Assembly: GCF_047795645.1 (NCBI RefSeq)
Contig: NZ_CP181045.1
Coordinates: 3,348,001 to 3,412,000 of the forward strand
Length of the DNA stretch: 64,000 bases
Source: Salipaludibacillus sp047795645
GTDB lineage: Bacteria; Bacillota; Bacilli; Bacillales; Salisediminibacteriaceae
Direction: 5' to 3'
A program made the translations under genes and the position numbers. The notes beneath the pieces are model-generated. The model was not told the DNA's origin and made no database searches. It saw nothing but the letters and a program-made list of their open reading frames with translations. Positions 15,716 to 24,563 of this stretch are shown here, piece after piece; the first letter of the stretch is position 1; each line of letters starts with the position of its first letter.

Positions 15716-17554
15716 TTAACATAAAAACGTAATATCAATCGTACTCTCGTCGGCGATCACTTCTTGTTTCAATGTGATGATCGAACAGGATGATTCTCCG
15801 CCAAAGTGGTCTTTATACGATACGTTCTTTACACTCGCAGTAAGAGTAGTTGTATCGAAGTTCATTTCCATGGCAGATTGATTTTTGTAAATAAGTAGTC
15901 CATTTTCAACTGGTTTTATGCTATCCGCTTCGGTTACAAAGTTCTCTTCAATTACTAGTTTTTTTGATTTCTGAAAAGCAAACTGATCACTTAATTTTAA
16001 TATGAACCCATCCTCGGTGTGATTGACAGTAAATTTACGTATGAACGACTTCACATCATCACAAGGGTATGCTTGCGATAAATCAACCTCTAGATGTTCG
16101 CCAGTGTCACGTGTCTCGGGGTCACTTAGGACAGCAACATACCTTTCCCCCTCCGCTTGATGATAACCATTGATCACAGGCACCGAATGGCCATGCGATC
16201 CATTGTTCAGAATCGAATAGCGATTGCGACTGAAATATTCTTTCGTGTATTCACCTGCACCTAAATCCCACAGAAAAGTATCTTTATTTTTCATCACTAC
16301 AAACTGGCCAAGGTCATTATGATTGTGAGGTTCGAGGTTATGCCCTCCCTTTGCGACAAAGCTATAGTGATCGGTGTTTTTCGATACACTATAGATATAC
16401 CATTGGCTATCTTTAAGATAGTGTACTTTATTTCCCCATTTCTTGATTGTTCTGTTGCTCGCCTCACGCCAAATAAGGTTCCTAATAACATGCCCCCAGC
16501 GACTGCAATGATCATCAAAATAGCCAGCTATCGTAGTAATGGGTGGTAATTCAACCTCTTTATACTCTCGATGCAAGTAATGGCTAAGTCCTTCTAACGT
16601 CTTTGCCCCTTTTACAGAGTCTGAAAAGGGAACCTGGTAGTCCTCAAACAAAAAGCATTTTTGTTGGAATAATGCTATTTCTTTCACTTTTTTCTTATCA
16701 AATAAGTCTAGTCTATTTGCTGTTCTCTTTCTAAACATATCAGCAAAGTAAGTGTAGAAACTAAACCCATATTGCCAATACGAGTACCCTTCTAAACAGA
16801 CACCATCGTCATTAAACCCGTCTAAATAAGTCGACAACGTATTCACACATCGAGATAACACACTAACTTCCACTTCAACATCATCTGTTAGATACATTGT
16901 TGCGATCCCAATAGACCCAGCACAGACCGCAGCCCAATTATGTGTGGCAGACTCCCACTCATAGCCGCGTTTTTGTTCAAATCGCTCGATCACTCGGGTA
17001 TTCACTTCTTGTTTCAGTCTATTTAGTACAATTGGTTCAATGAGGTCTTTTACTAATGAATAAATTTCGCTTAATGCGAACGCCGTTTCCGCTGAAAACA
17101 AATCAATTTGCTTGTTTTCAAGCGACCACTGATCGATATCTGACATTGGCTTAACTGTATCGTCTGTATCAATATCTAGATGAGCAGGCAAACACCAAGA
17201 CGGTTCAGCGCAGATCGCCCAAATAATATCTTCCAACGCCTGTTTATAGGCGACATTAGCTGGATAAACGATAGACATAATCGCAAACGTATTCAACCTT
17301 CTCCTCCTGAGAAAATAAACGTTCTCAAACTCTTTCCGCCGGCCTGTTTTCGCAAAATCGATAAATAATTGAAATGGCAGGTGAGGAATCGTTTGCTCTA
17401 ATAATTGCTCCGCATCGCTGGTAATCTCATTCAAATAAGCTGACTGTCCTTTGACTTGCAGCAACGATTCAAGTTTCCCCCGCACACTACCATCAATTAA
17501 TTGAAAATCATTGTCTGTATTTTTCAATATCTCTCTCATTTTCCCCTGATCCAT
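15716..17554 (-). CDS. Heparinase II/III-like protein, candidate cytosolic uronate-glycan lyase
   Basis: This protein of about 612 residues has no signal peptide. An alpha-helical toroid (about 60-360, with THNWAAVCAG near 205 and CLEGYSYWQYG near 255) is followed by the beta-sandwich of the heparinase II/III family. That part has the diagnostic EPHNHNDLGQF (about 408-418) and a SRNRYSILNNGSHG segment; these residues include the metal-binding histidine and candidate catalytic His/Tyr. Family members cleave uronic-acid-containing polysaccharides by beta-elimination. Being cytosolic, it would act on imported oligosaccharides. I chose the ATG at 17554 because AAGGG is eight bases upstream; a GTG at 17563 is too close. 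It is last in the minus-strand series transporter, YesMN, YesL, lyase, but separated from YesL by a repeat element. Confidence 0.8.
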   Translation of the reverse strand: MDQGKMREILKNTDNDFQLIDGSVRGKLESLLQVKGQSAYLNEITSDAEQLLEQTIPHLPFQLFIDFAKTGRRKEFENVYFLRRRRLNTFAIMSIVYPANVAYKQALEDIIWAICAEPSWCLPAHLDIDTDDTVKPMSDIDQWSLENKQIDLFSAETAFALSEIYSLVKDLIEPIVLNRLKQEVNTRVIERFEQKRGYEWESATHNWAAVCAGSIGIATMYLTDDVEVEVSVLSRCVNTLSTYLDGFNDDGVCLEGYSYWQYGFSFYTYFADMFRKRTANRLDLFDKKKVKEIALFQQKCFLFEDYQVPFSDSVKGAKTLEGLSHYLHREYKEVELPPITTIAGYFDDHCSRWGHVIRNLIWREASNRTIKKWGNKVHYLKDSQWYIYSVSKNTDHYSFVAKGGHNLEPHNHNDLGQFVVMKNKDTFLWDLGAGEYTKEYFSRNRYSILNNGSHGHSVPVINGYHQAEGERYVAVLSDPETRDTGEHLEVDLSQAYPCDDVKSFIRKFTVNHTEDGFILKLSDQFAFQKSKKLVIEENFVTEADSIKPVENGLLIYKNQSAMEMNFDTTTLTASVKNVSYKDHFGGESSCSIITLKQEVIADESTIDITFLC

Positions 17555-17613
17555 TACGTCCACCCTTCCTAACGTTTAAATCATATAGAATACAACCTGA
17601 TGAAATAACTTGC

Positions 17614-17818
17614 GATGCCTCTGCCATGGCGAGACTCCTGCGGTAATGGAAGTCCTGGCAAGACCCTGCAGGGACGAGCGTTTTCTTCACGAGTAAGCTT
17701 CGAGTTGTCTCGACGGATCCCGCTTCAGAGCCTTACTAGCAGAGGAAGAAACACATTTTTTTGCCCGAAGCGGCTTGACGACTTCACCGCGGAAAGCGAA
17801 GCCATGGCAAAGGCATCC
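17614..17818. repeat. Family A repeat, copy 3, with a nested insert in opposite orientation
   Basis: Terminal arms GATGCCTCTGCCATGGC and GCCATGGCAAAGGCATC flank the family A interior. An insert of about 85-90 nt (roughly 17674-17760) interrupts the interior just after CTGCAGGG. Its reverse complement contains CTTCCTCTGCTAGTA and ATCCGTCGAGACAA, matching the insert in copy 2 but lying in a different place and orientation. The arms co-vary (CTTTCATGG versus CTGCCATGG on both sides), implying selection or replication as a folded unit. Confidence 0.8.
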
Positions 17819-17847
17819 CTTTCCTTATAAGATAACACCAACCTCCA

Positions 17848-18489
17848 TCAAGCATGTTTCACACTATAATACTTATCCTTTATATCATTAACTTTATGCA
17901 AATAAATCCCCATCACACAATATGTAATCCCACTTGCACTAAAGAAAAAGATTAGCGCAGGAACAACCATAAAAAGTGCTGCAAACAAAAATAAAATAAC
18001 AACCAAAGCAAACGTAATATGTGGATATGTGATTCCAAGCATGACAGAAAGTTTTACTTTCTGAAAAAGTCCCATCTCAAAATGAACATAGACAGGAAAA
18101 ATATATAAAATAAATAAACCTGCGACAATCGCAACGAGGATGTTACAAATCAATATAGCCAACGTCAAAAATGCCCCATCATTAACAACGCCTAAAAATT
18201 GAGAATTAATATACAGTCCGTAACCAATTACTAAAATAGGCAACCCAAGTAAGTTACTTTTAAAAAATTCTTTCTTATATGTGGCAACGAATTTCCTATG
18301 AATAACTAGCTCATCATCTTCAAGCAGCCAGCTTCGAACAACATTAAATAATGCGACTGTTGAAGGCATGACCCCAAATATGACAAGTCCAGGTAGAAGA
18401 CCGACAATCCACAGGAAATTAACGTACGCTAACCTCATTAACACATCACTTACTTTATAAATACCACCCATCAACCCGCCATATTGCAT
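17848..18489 (-). CDS. YesL-like DUF624 membrane protein
   Basis: This is an integral membrane protein of about 213 residues with five or so hydrophobic segments and the N-terminal pattern of DUF624/YesL: GGIYKVSDVLMRLAYVNFLW then GVMPSTVALFNVVRSWLLED. In Bacillus, yesL sits beside the yesMN two-component genes and a CUT1 transporter, exactly as here. Its molecular function is unknown; a role in sensing or transporter assembly is usually guessed. The ATG at 18489 is eight bases after AAAGAG and is preferred to the GTG at 18498. A repeat element lies on each side of the gene. Confidence 0.8.
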   Translation of the reverse strand: MQYGGLMGGIYKVSDVLMRLAYVNFLWIVGLLPGLVIFGVMPSTVALFNVVRSWLLEDDELVIHRKFVATYKKEFFKSNLLGLPILVIGYGLYINSQFLGVVNDGAFLTLAILICNILVAIVAGLFILYIFPVYVHFEMGLFQKVKLSVMLGITYPHITFALVVILFLFAALFMVVPALIFFFSASGITYCVMGIYLHKVNDIKDKYYSVKHA

Positions 18490-18604
18490 AGAAATCACTC
18501 TTTCTAATTTATGTTATGTAAAGTAATAGAAACGCCCTTGAATTACCACTTTTAAACATCAACCTCTAAGGAACGCCCTGTTATAGTAACGTAGAGTATA
18601 TTGT

Positions 18605-18757
18605 GTCCGTGCAAAAATCCCTACGCTTTCCGCAGGCAACGCTGAAGCTAATCGGGTAAAAACCGCCCTATGGATCTTCAGCCATTGCTTTTCCTGCAGG
18701 AGTCTCCGGGTTTTTGGCGGACGTCATCAGAGAGCGAAGCCATGAAAGAGGCATTCC
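18605..18757. repeat. Non-coding inverted-repeat element, family B
   Basis: GTCCGTGCAAAAATCC (18605) pairs with GGGTTTTTGGCGGAC (ending 18722), and inner arms GCTGAAG/CTTCAGC and CCTGCGGAAAGCG-like words are nested inside. The final part, GAGCGAAGCCATGAAAGAGGC, is the right end of family A. No coding potential is visible. It separates the yesN-like and yesL-like genes and could act as a processing or attenuation hairpin. Confidence 0.7.
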
Positions 18758-18769
18758 TACCCTTATATA

Positions 18770-20380
18770 TCACGAAAACTTATAATTTTTCCGATACTCC
18801 ATCGGTGGTGTAGCATAATACTTTTTAAATAGCTTAATGTAGTAACTCGTATTCTCATAACCTAACTTGTTAGATATTTCCTCCACAGTTAAATCTGTTT
18901 CAATCAAATATGTCTTAGATTTCTCAACCTTTGTTTTCGTCACATATTCCGTAAACGTCATTCCCGTTTCTTTTCTAAATAACCTACTAAAGTAACTAGA
19001 ATTCATATACAAATGGTTCGATGCATCTTCCATGCGGATTTTCTTATCAATATTCTCCTCCACATACAGCTTCGCTTTAATAATCTCCTCGTGTTGCGTG
19101 ACAGTTTCCGTACCTAAGTAGTGAATAATATCTTCCATAAATTTGTACATGTAATCTTTTATTTGCGTAATATTACTGATTGCATTAACTTGTGAATGGA
19201 GCACTTTCGCTTTATCAGAATGCAATTGATACAAATATTGGTATCTAATCGAAACATTTATCAACACACTATGAATCAAACTCTTCACTTCGTCTGGATG
19301 ATACTTCTTTGCAGTAAATATATTTATCCATTTTAGGATAACTTCTTCCATCACATCTTCATCTAAGGTAGAAACCACCTTATCAATTTCTTCGTAAAAG
19401 TTCGTATATTCTGAAAATATATTACTTTGCGAAAAAGATTGATTGATTTCACTAGTAGAAACCATCTTTTTGCCTTCTACATAAAACCAGTGACTTCCAA
19501 TGTTCATTAATTTGCTAACCGTCTGTTTCATTTCAGTCAAATTGCTGATTGGCTGATGATAATGAACCATCGACGTATCCACATGTAAGTATTTATGAAT
19601 AACTTTTTGAAAATGAGTCGCTATTTTTTTCATTTCCACATAAGGATTACTCTTTATCAATGACTTTACTTTCACAAACCAGATCATTTCATTCTCATCG
19701 TTTGTGAAACTAATCAATTCTTCTCGTCCCTCCGTTATCTCGGAGATAATATTGTCGATTGCAAACATTAACAGCTCTGATGACTGGTACTTCTCCAACA
19801 ATTTTGCGTGATTATTAATTTTCACAATCAGCGGGATATATTTATATTTATCAAGGTGTAGTCCAAAGGTAGTAAATTCCTGTTTCCAATCATCTGAACT
19901 AGTAATAGATTTTTCCAATACATTTCGTAATAATTCCCTTTTTAACCGCAATTGATTTTGATCCCTGTAGGATTTTAATTTCTCCACTTCTCCTTTTGAC
20001 TTGTTTCTTTCTTCAATTCTAGAGATAAGGACATCAAGCGAGTCAACGAAATTTTCTGGTTCAAGCATGTCTTTGAGGATATATTCTGTCACATTCAATT
20101 TGAGAGCATGCTTCGCATAATCAAAATTATCATGGCACGAAATAATTAAAGACTCTAAGTTCGGGTTGATCGCATGCATTTGATCAATCAGTTCCAATCC
20201 GTTCATTTCGGGCATGTCAATATCAGTAATGAGGATATCTGGTTTTCTTTTGGCTGCGAAGTCCATTGCTTCCTTCCCTGACTCGCACATATCAACGTTA
20301 ATGCCTTTCTCTAACCATGGGATACACGCATTCATATACTCTAGCATTTGATAGTTATCATCTACTAATAATGCATTCAT
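18770..20380 (-). CDS. YesN-like response regulator, AraC-type DNA-binding
   Basis: This 536-residue transcription factor has a receiver domain (1-120) with acidic pair VDDN at residues 7-8, phospho-acceptor Asp53 in ILITDIDMPEMNG and Lys near 103. A long linker (about 130-420) precedes a C-terminal AraC/XylS double helix-turn-helix (about 430-533: NSSYFSRLFRKETGMTFTEY and EISNKLGYENTSYYIKLFKK). It lies 16 nt after the histidine kinase gene in the same operon and is the obvious partner of that kinase. Family members activate adjacent carbohydrate transporter and hydrolase genes. The repeated AAAAGTCAAAATA box upstream of the transporter and GH59 genes is a candidate target, which is an inference. 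Confidence 0.9.
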   Translation of the reverse strand: MNALLVDDNYQMLEYMNACIPWLEKGINVDMCESGKEAMDFAAKRKPDILITDIDMPEMNGLELIDQMHAINPNLESLIISCHDNFDYAKHALKLNVTEYILKDMLEPENFVDSLDVLISRIEERNKSKGEVEKLKSYRDQNQLRLKRELLRNVLEKSITSSDDWKQEFTTFGLHLDKYKYIPLIVKINNHAKLLEKYQSSELLMFAIDNIISEITEGREELISFTNDENEMIWFVKVKSLIKSNPYVEMKKIATHFQKVIHKYLHVDTSMVHYHQPISNLTEMKQTVSKLMNIGSHWFYVEGKKMVSTSEINQSFSQSNIFSEYTNFYEEIDKVVSTLDEDVMEEVILKWINIFTAKKYHPDEVKSLIHSVLINVSIRYQYLYQLHSDKAKVLHSQVNAISNITQIKDYMYKFMEDIIHYLGTETVTQHEEIIKAKLYVEENIDKKIRMEDASNHLYMNSSYFSRLFRKETGMTFTEYVTKTKVEKSKTYLIETDLTVEEISNKLGYENTSYYIKLFKKYYATPPMEYRKNYKFS

Positions 20381-20396
20381 AGCTCTCTTGCCCCCC

Positions 20397-22190
20397 CTAA
20401 TAGTTTAGTGGAATACGGAACAATACTGACATGCCCTCTCCCCTCTTGCTGTCGACTTGCATCTTAAATTCTTCTCCATATATTAAGGTCATTCTTTCAT
20501 TAATATTTTTTAAACCAATTCCTGTTTGTTCGTCATCCTCATTATAACTTGCAATCATGCCTTCTTTACTCACAGATAGACTAGCCAGAACACGTTCTAA
20601 ATCTGCCCTTTCCATGCCTTTGCCATCATCTGAAATCGTGACGATCATGTGCTTTTCTTCCATTTTCGCTAAAATTGATATCTTCCCACTCATACTTTTA
20701 AAACCGTGTTTTAATGAGTTCTCTACTATTGGCTGCACAAAAAACCTTGGAACTTCGGTATTTAGCGTCTCCGTATCTATATCTAACACCAACACTATAG
20801 GAGTCTTATTCATAGAATTCATTAAGTGTAGATAATTCCTCGTATGATCTAATTCTTCCTCAAAGCTGATCCATTCTTCTCCCTTATAGACCATTCTCAA
20901 AAATTTATTAAATGACAAAATAAGTTGTGACGTCTCTTTGTCGCCATTTTTGTAGACTTGAATCCGAATCGTATTTAAGATATTAAATATAAAGTGCGGT
21001 TTTATTTTCCCTTGTAACACAGCTATCTCTGCCTTACGTTTAATTTTTTGCTCTATTTTTAGCTTTTCGAACATATCCTGAATCCGGTCAAGCATGACAT
21101 CAAACGCCACACTCAAACGCCCTATTTCATCATTTCTATCAATATTTGACCTAATTTGTAAGTTACCTGCTTCAATTTCTTCCGCTGTATCTGCGAGCTG
21201 TGTTATCGGCCGCGTAAATCGATTGACAATGAAAAGCAAAATCATAATTAAAACAAATAATGCCATCGTAATCACATAGATATTTACTGTGTAGGCATTA
21301 CTAAGCTCATCAATCGCCTCGTCATATGGCATATAACTCACCAAAGTCCAGTCATGAAACGGCATTTCTTGTTGAACGTGTAAAATATCGTTCCCTTCGT
21401 GAGAAATTATCATCGAAGATTGCGTATCTTTCAACCGTTGATAGTATTGGAATTCCTTCCCAACATTAGTTTCATCTTGGTCATACAATATATGGCCAGT
21501 TTCGTCTAATAAAACCAAGCTTCTATCATACGTTTGATCATTCATCTCAATACTTTGCAGATCCTCGAGTCCAGCAAATACATATGCACTCGTTTCACCT
21601 GCATAACTTGTTAGTCTTCTCCCTAGCAAAATCGTTTGATTATTATTCTCTAATAAATGCCCCTCTGCTCTTCCATCATCGATACTGACCGCACTGAATC
21701 CATGTACTCGAAACGTTGGGACGCTTTCAAGTATCTCAATCCATTCACTTAGTCTGTCAAACTCAAAGCCACCGCTAAATCTATAATTAGAAAAATAATT
21801 TTCACCTGTTGCCGGAATAATCGCAATCGTAATATTACTGTTACGCGTTTGATCATCTAATTTAGCATTTATCGTTGCATATGCTAGCGGAGAGATAGAA
21901 CCACGATTACTAGCATTCAACATACTTCGAATTTCGTCATCAAAGTGAATGAAATTCATTGTTTTGATTAATTCATCTATTTCATAAGACATTGTAAGTT
22001 TAGCTAGTTCTAAATTATACTCTTCGCTTTGGATCGTCTGTTCTTTCACGACATTAAGACTCGTGTAGATGATATTCCCCATACTAAATAAAACTGGAAC
22101 TGCCGTACATGCAATAATAGTCAAGAAAAGTTTTTTTCTGAATGTATTTATCCGCACATTTCCTAACAATTTCTCCATGAAATCTCGCAT
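20397..22190 (-). CDS. YesM-like sensor histidine kinase
   Basis: This membrane kinase of about 597 residues has a transmembrane helix near residues 22-45, an extracellular sensor region to about 300 and a second helix near 303-325. A HAMP domain (327-378), a His-kinase phospho-acceptor domain with KPHFIFNILNTIRIQ (His399) and a C-terminal ATPase with NSLKHGF, DDGKGM and GIGLKNINERM follow. This layout is that of the LytS/YesM class that responds to extracellular sugars or a loaded binding protein. The ATG at 22190 is eight bases after GGGAAG; a GTG at 22199 is too near the site. It is co-transcribed with yesN-like and follows the ABC transporter genes after an intergenic hairpin. Confidence 0.9.
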   Translation of the reverse strand: MRDFMEKLLGNVRINTFRKKLFLTIIACTAVPVLFSMGNIIYTSLNVVKEQTIQSEEYNLELAKLTMSYEIDELIKTMNFIHFDDEIRSMLNASNRGSISPLAYATINAKLDDQTRNSNITIAIIPATGENYFSNYRFSGGFEFDRLSEWIEILESVPTFRVHGFSAVSIDDGRAEGHLLENNNQTILLGRRLTSYAGETSAYVFAGLEDLQSIEMNDQTYDRSLVLLDETGHILYDQDETNVGKEFQYYQRLKDTQSSMIISHEGNDILHVQQEMPFHDWTLVSYMPYDEAIDELSNAYTVNIYVITMALFVLIMILLFIVNRFTRPITQLADTAEEIEAGNLQIRSNIDRNDEIGRLSVAFDVMLDRIQDMFEKLKIEQKIKRKAEIAVLQGKIKPHFIFNILNTIRIQVYKNGDKETSQLILSFNKFLRMVYKGEEWISFEEELDHTRNYLHLMNSMNKTPIVLVLDIDTETLNTEVPRFFVQPIVENSLKHGFKSMSGKISILAKMEEKHMIVTISDDGKGMERADLERVLASLSVSKEGMIASYNEDDEQTGIGLKNINERMTLIYGEEFKMQVDSKRGEGMSVLFRIPLNY

Positions 22191-22240
22191 GCACGTCACT
22201 TCCCATTACCAGACATTCTGAATCTTATAAACTGACAACA

Positions 22241-22273
22241 AGAAGCTAGAAGCAATTTGCGCTTCTAACTTCT
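22241..22273 (-). terminator. Intergenic hairpin between transporter and two-component genes
   Basis: AGAAGCTAGAAGC and GCTTCTAACTTCT pair with one mismatch across a short loop, 15 nt after the binding-protein stop codon. The following minus-strand sequence is only mildly T-rich, so partial termination or mRNA stabilisation, giving more transporter than sensor, is likely. Confidence 0.5.
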
Positions 22274-22287
22274 CATGTTTTATAGAC

Positions 22288-23697
22288 TTACTCTACATTC
22301 TGATCAATCACATTTTGCACAGCTTCATGAGCATTTTCAATCGTAGTCTCTAAATCTTGCTCATCTAGTAAGAATCTCTCAACCTCACCAGAGTAAGCGG
22401 TCTCAACTTCCGATATAAACGCAGGTGGGATACTCAGAGCAGCCGCCTCTTGAACTTCAAGCGTATGAATAAGTGATTCCATATTAATCAAGTCCACATT
22501 AACGTCACTTTCTTCTAGTAGATTGTTTACCACTTCTTCCATATCTACCCCTTGAAAGTCAGGTAAAAATTTCGATTGTGTCACAATTCCCTCTGTAGTA
22601 TACCATCTTAAGAACTCAAAAACCTCATCTTTATGTTCTGAACCAGAGTACATGGCCATGAAGTCAGCGCCTGATGGTGACGTAATCGGATCTCCTTCTT
22701 GTGCTTGTGGATATGGAGCGAACGCTGTTGTAAATTCAGTCCCCTCTTCAACACCACCACTATCATTGATCATCCACGTTCCAGTCATAATCATCGCTGC
22801 ACTACCACCAAAGAACTGCGGTCGATAATTCAAATCAAGAGATATCGTATCCGCGTATGGCGTTGCTGAGTCTTCTTCATGGCCTCGTTGACGAATTTCT
22901 AACGATTGACGAATGCGATCACTATCAACATTTGACGTTACACCGTCATCTTTAATTAAATTGCTATCTTCATGCTGATTAAATGCCGCTAATTTCAAAT
23001 AATCCGTCCACGTATGGAAGAATGTTCCGTAACGTCTGTCAGATCCTTCACCTTCAGAAAGAATTTCTGCATATTCCATGTACTCATCCCATGTCCACTC
23101 TTCAGGTACGTCTAATCCATTCTCTTCTAGTGCATCTTGGTTGAGCATAACGAAGAATCCGTTAAACTTTCCTGGTAATGCATAATAATCGCCATCGACG
23201 CTTGTATCTACACCATATTCTTCTTCATAGTCTATCCCATTATCATCTAAATACTGATTTAATGGTTCAAACATTCCTTGACTGACACGCTGTGAGTAGT
23301 TCGCAGCATCATTGACAATGATCGCATCAAGGTCATCTCCGGAAGCAGCTGCTAAGTCAATTTGCTGCATCGTTTCATTTGCATCGTTGTTCTCAGGAGT
23401 AATTGACTCTACTTTAATGTGAGGGTGTTCTGCCTCAAAAGCATCTATGACAACATCCCAATTGTCTTGTTCTGTATTATACCAGTGATGAAGACGAATC
23501 GTAACAGGTTCTGAATCACCAGCCTCTTCTGAATCATTTACTTCGTTATTGTTTTCGTTATTGTTCTCGGTCTCATTTGCTTCTGGTTCATCGTTATTTT
23601 CATCAGCCCCAGCATTATTCGAATCATTTCCACAAGCTACCATCATTCCAATTAACATTGCACTAAATAGTATTAAAATAATCACTTTCCACTTCAT
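22288..23697 (-). CDS. Sugar ABC transporter substrate-binding lipoprotein (CUT1)
   Basis: This is a 469-residue lipoprotein with a signal peptide ending in a lipobox around MMVACGNDS (lipidated Cys near 22). A linker of about 40 residues rich in Asn, Glu and Asp follows. The mature domain begins VTIRLHHWYNTEQDNWDVV and contains the family 1 motif FFGGSAAMIMTGTWMIND near residue 290, typical of oligosaccharide-binding proteins of the MalE class. It captures oligosaccharides outside the membrane and hands them to the two permeases encoded just upstream. GGAGGG stands six bases before the ATG. It is third in the operon after the two permease genes, 29 nt away. Confidence 0.92.
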   Translation of the reverse strand: MKWKVIILILFSAMLIGMMVACGNDSNNAGADENNDEPEANETENNNENNNEVNDSEEAGDSEPVTIRLHHWYNTEQDNWDVVIDAFEAEHPHIKVESITPENNDANETMQQIDLAAASGDDLDAIIVNDAANYSQRVSQGMFEPLNQYLDDNGIDYEEEYGVDTSVDGDYYALPGKFNGFFVMLNQDALEENGLDVPEEWTWDEYMEYAEILSEGEGSDRRYGTFFHTWTDYLKLAAFNQHEDSNLIKDDGVTSNVDSDRIRQSLEIRQRGHEEDSATPYADTISLDLNYRPQFFGGSAAMIMTGTWMINDSGGVEEGTEFTTAFAPYPQAQEGDPITSPSGADFMAMYSGSEHKDEVFEFLRWYTTEGIVTQSKFLPDFQGVDMEEVVNNLLEESDVNVDLINMESLIHTLEVQEAAALSIPPAFISEVETAYSGEVERFLLDEQDLETTIENAHEAVQNVIDQNVE

Positions 23698-23726
23698 AAT
23701 AAACCCTCCATTTCATATATTTATAC

Positions 23727-24545
23727 TTATCCTTTAACTCCACCCATTGCAATTCCTTCAAGCACATATTTTTGGCCAAAGAAGAAAATAATCAATAGTG
23801 GAAGAATAGCCGACACTGCACCTGCCATGATTAAACTGTAATACTCACCGCTCATCGATGAAAATCTTGAAATCCCCAGTTGAACCGTCGTTAAATGATC
23901 GGATCTCAAGAAAATAAGCGGTCCTTGATAATCATTCCAAGTCCAAATAAATCTTAAAATACCATACGTTGATATTGCAGGTAAAACGAGTGGAACCGCC
24001 ACTTTTGTAAAAATGATAAAGTGTCCTGCACCATCTATTTTTGCAGATGCGATATAATCATCATGAATCCCTACGAAAAATTGCCTCAACATAAACGTCC
24101 CTAGTACACTAAAGCTATTTAACAAGATCAACCCTATGTGTGTATCAAATAAGTCTAAATACATATAAAGCATAAATTGAGGAACTAATATCGCTTGAGC
24201 CGGAATCATAAAAGTTGCTAATACTAGCATAAAAATAATATTTTTTCCTTTAAACTCTATTTTTGAAAATCCATATGCAGCCATGGTTGAGACTGCCAGT
24301 GATATGAATGTTGTCGCCACTGTTACTTTGATTGAATTCCAATAGTATAATGGGAAATTACCGCTCCAAACTTCCGCATAATTTGACCAACGCCAATCAC
24401 TTGGAATCCATTCGATCGGATATCTGAAAACTTCAATTTCTGGTTTTAATGATGCTGAAATCATCCAAATAAATGGAAGTAAAAATACAATTCCTATCGT
24501 AAACATGATCAAAGTAATTACCAGCTTTATTATTTTAGCTTTCAC
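23727..24545 (-). CDS. Sugar ABC transporter permease (MalG class)
   Basis: This 272-residue permease has six predicted transmembrane helices. The binding-protein-dependent EAA-type loop is DDYIASAKIDGAGHFIIFTK around residues 160-180, which contacts the ATPase. The GTG start at 24545 is eight bases after AAGGAGG. It pairs with the permease encoded 18 nt upstream. No ATPase gene is present in the operon; CUT1 systems in Bacillus use a shared ATPase (MsmX), so this absence is normal. Confidence 0.92.
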   Translation of the reverse strand: MKAKIIKLVITLIMFTIGIVFLLPFIWMISASLKPEIEVFRYPIEWIPSDWRWSNYAEVWSGNFPLYYWNSIKVTVATTFISLAVSTMAAYGFSKIEFKGKNIIFMLVLATFMIPAQAILVPQFMLYMYLDLFDTHIGLILLNSFSVLGTFMLRQFFVGIHDDYIASAKIDGAGHFIIFTKVAVPLVLPAISTYGILRFIWTWNDYQGPLIFLRSDHLTTVQLGISRFSSMSGEYYSLIMAGAVSAILPLLIIFFFGQKYVLEGIAMGGVKG

Positions 24546-24563
24546 TATTTTACCTCCTTTGCA

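Noticed and set aside
1402..17818. Family A repeats as insertion sequences
   Set aside because: Copies are about 120-205 nt with no transposase gene or remnant and no clear target duplications, so only a MITE-like or structural repeat can be claimed.
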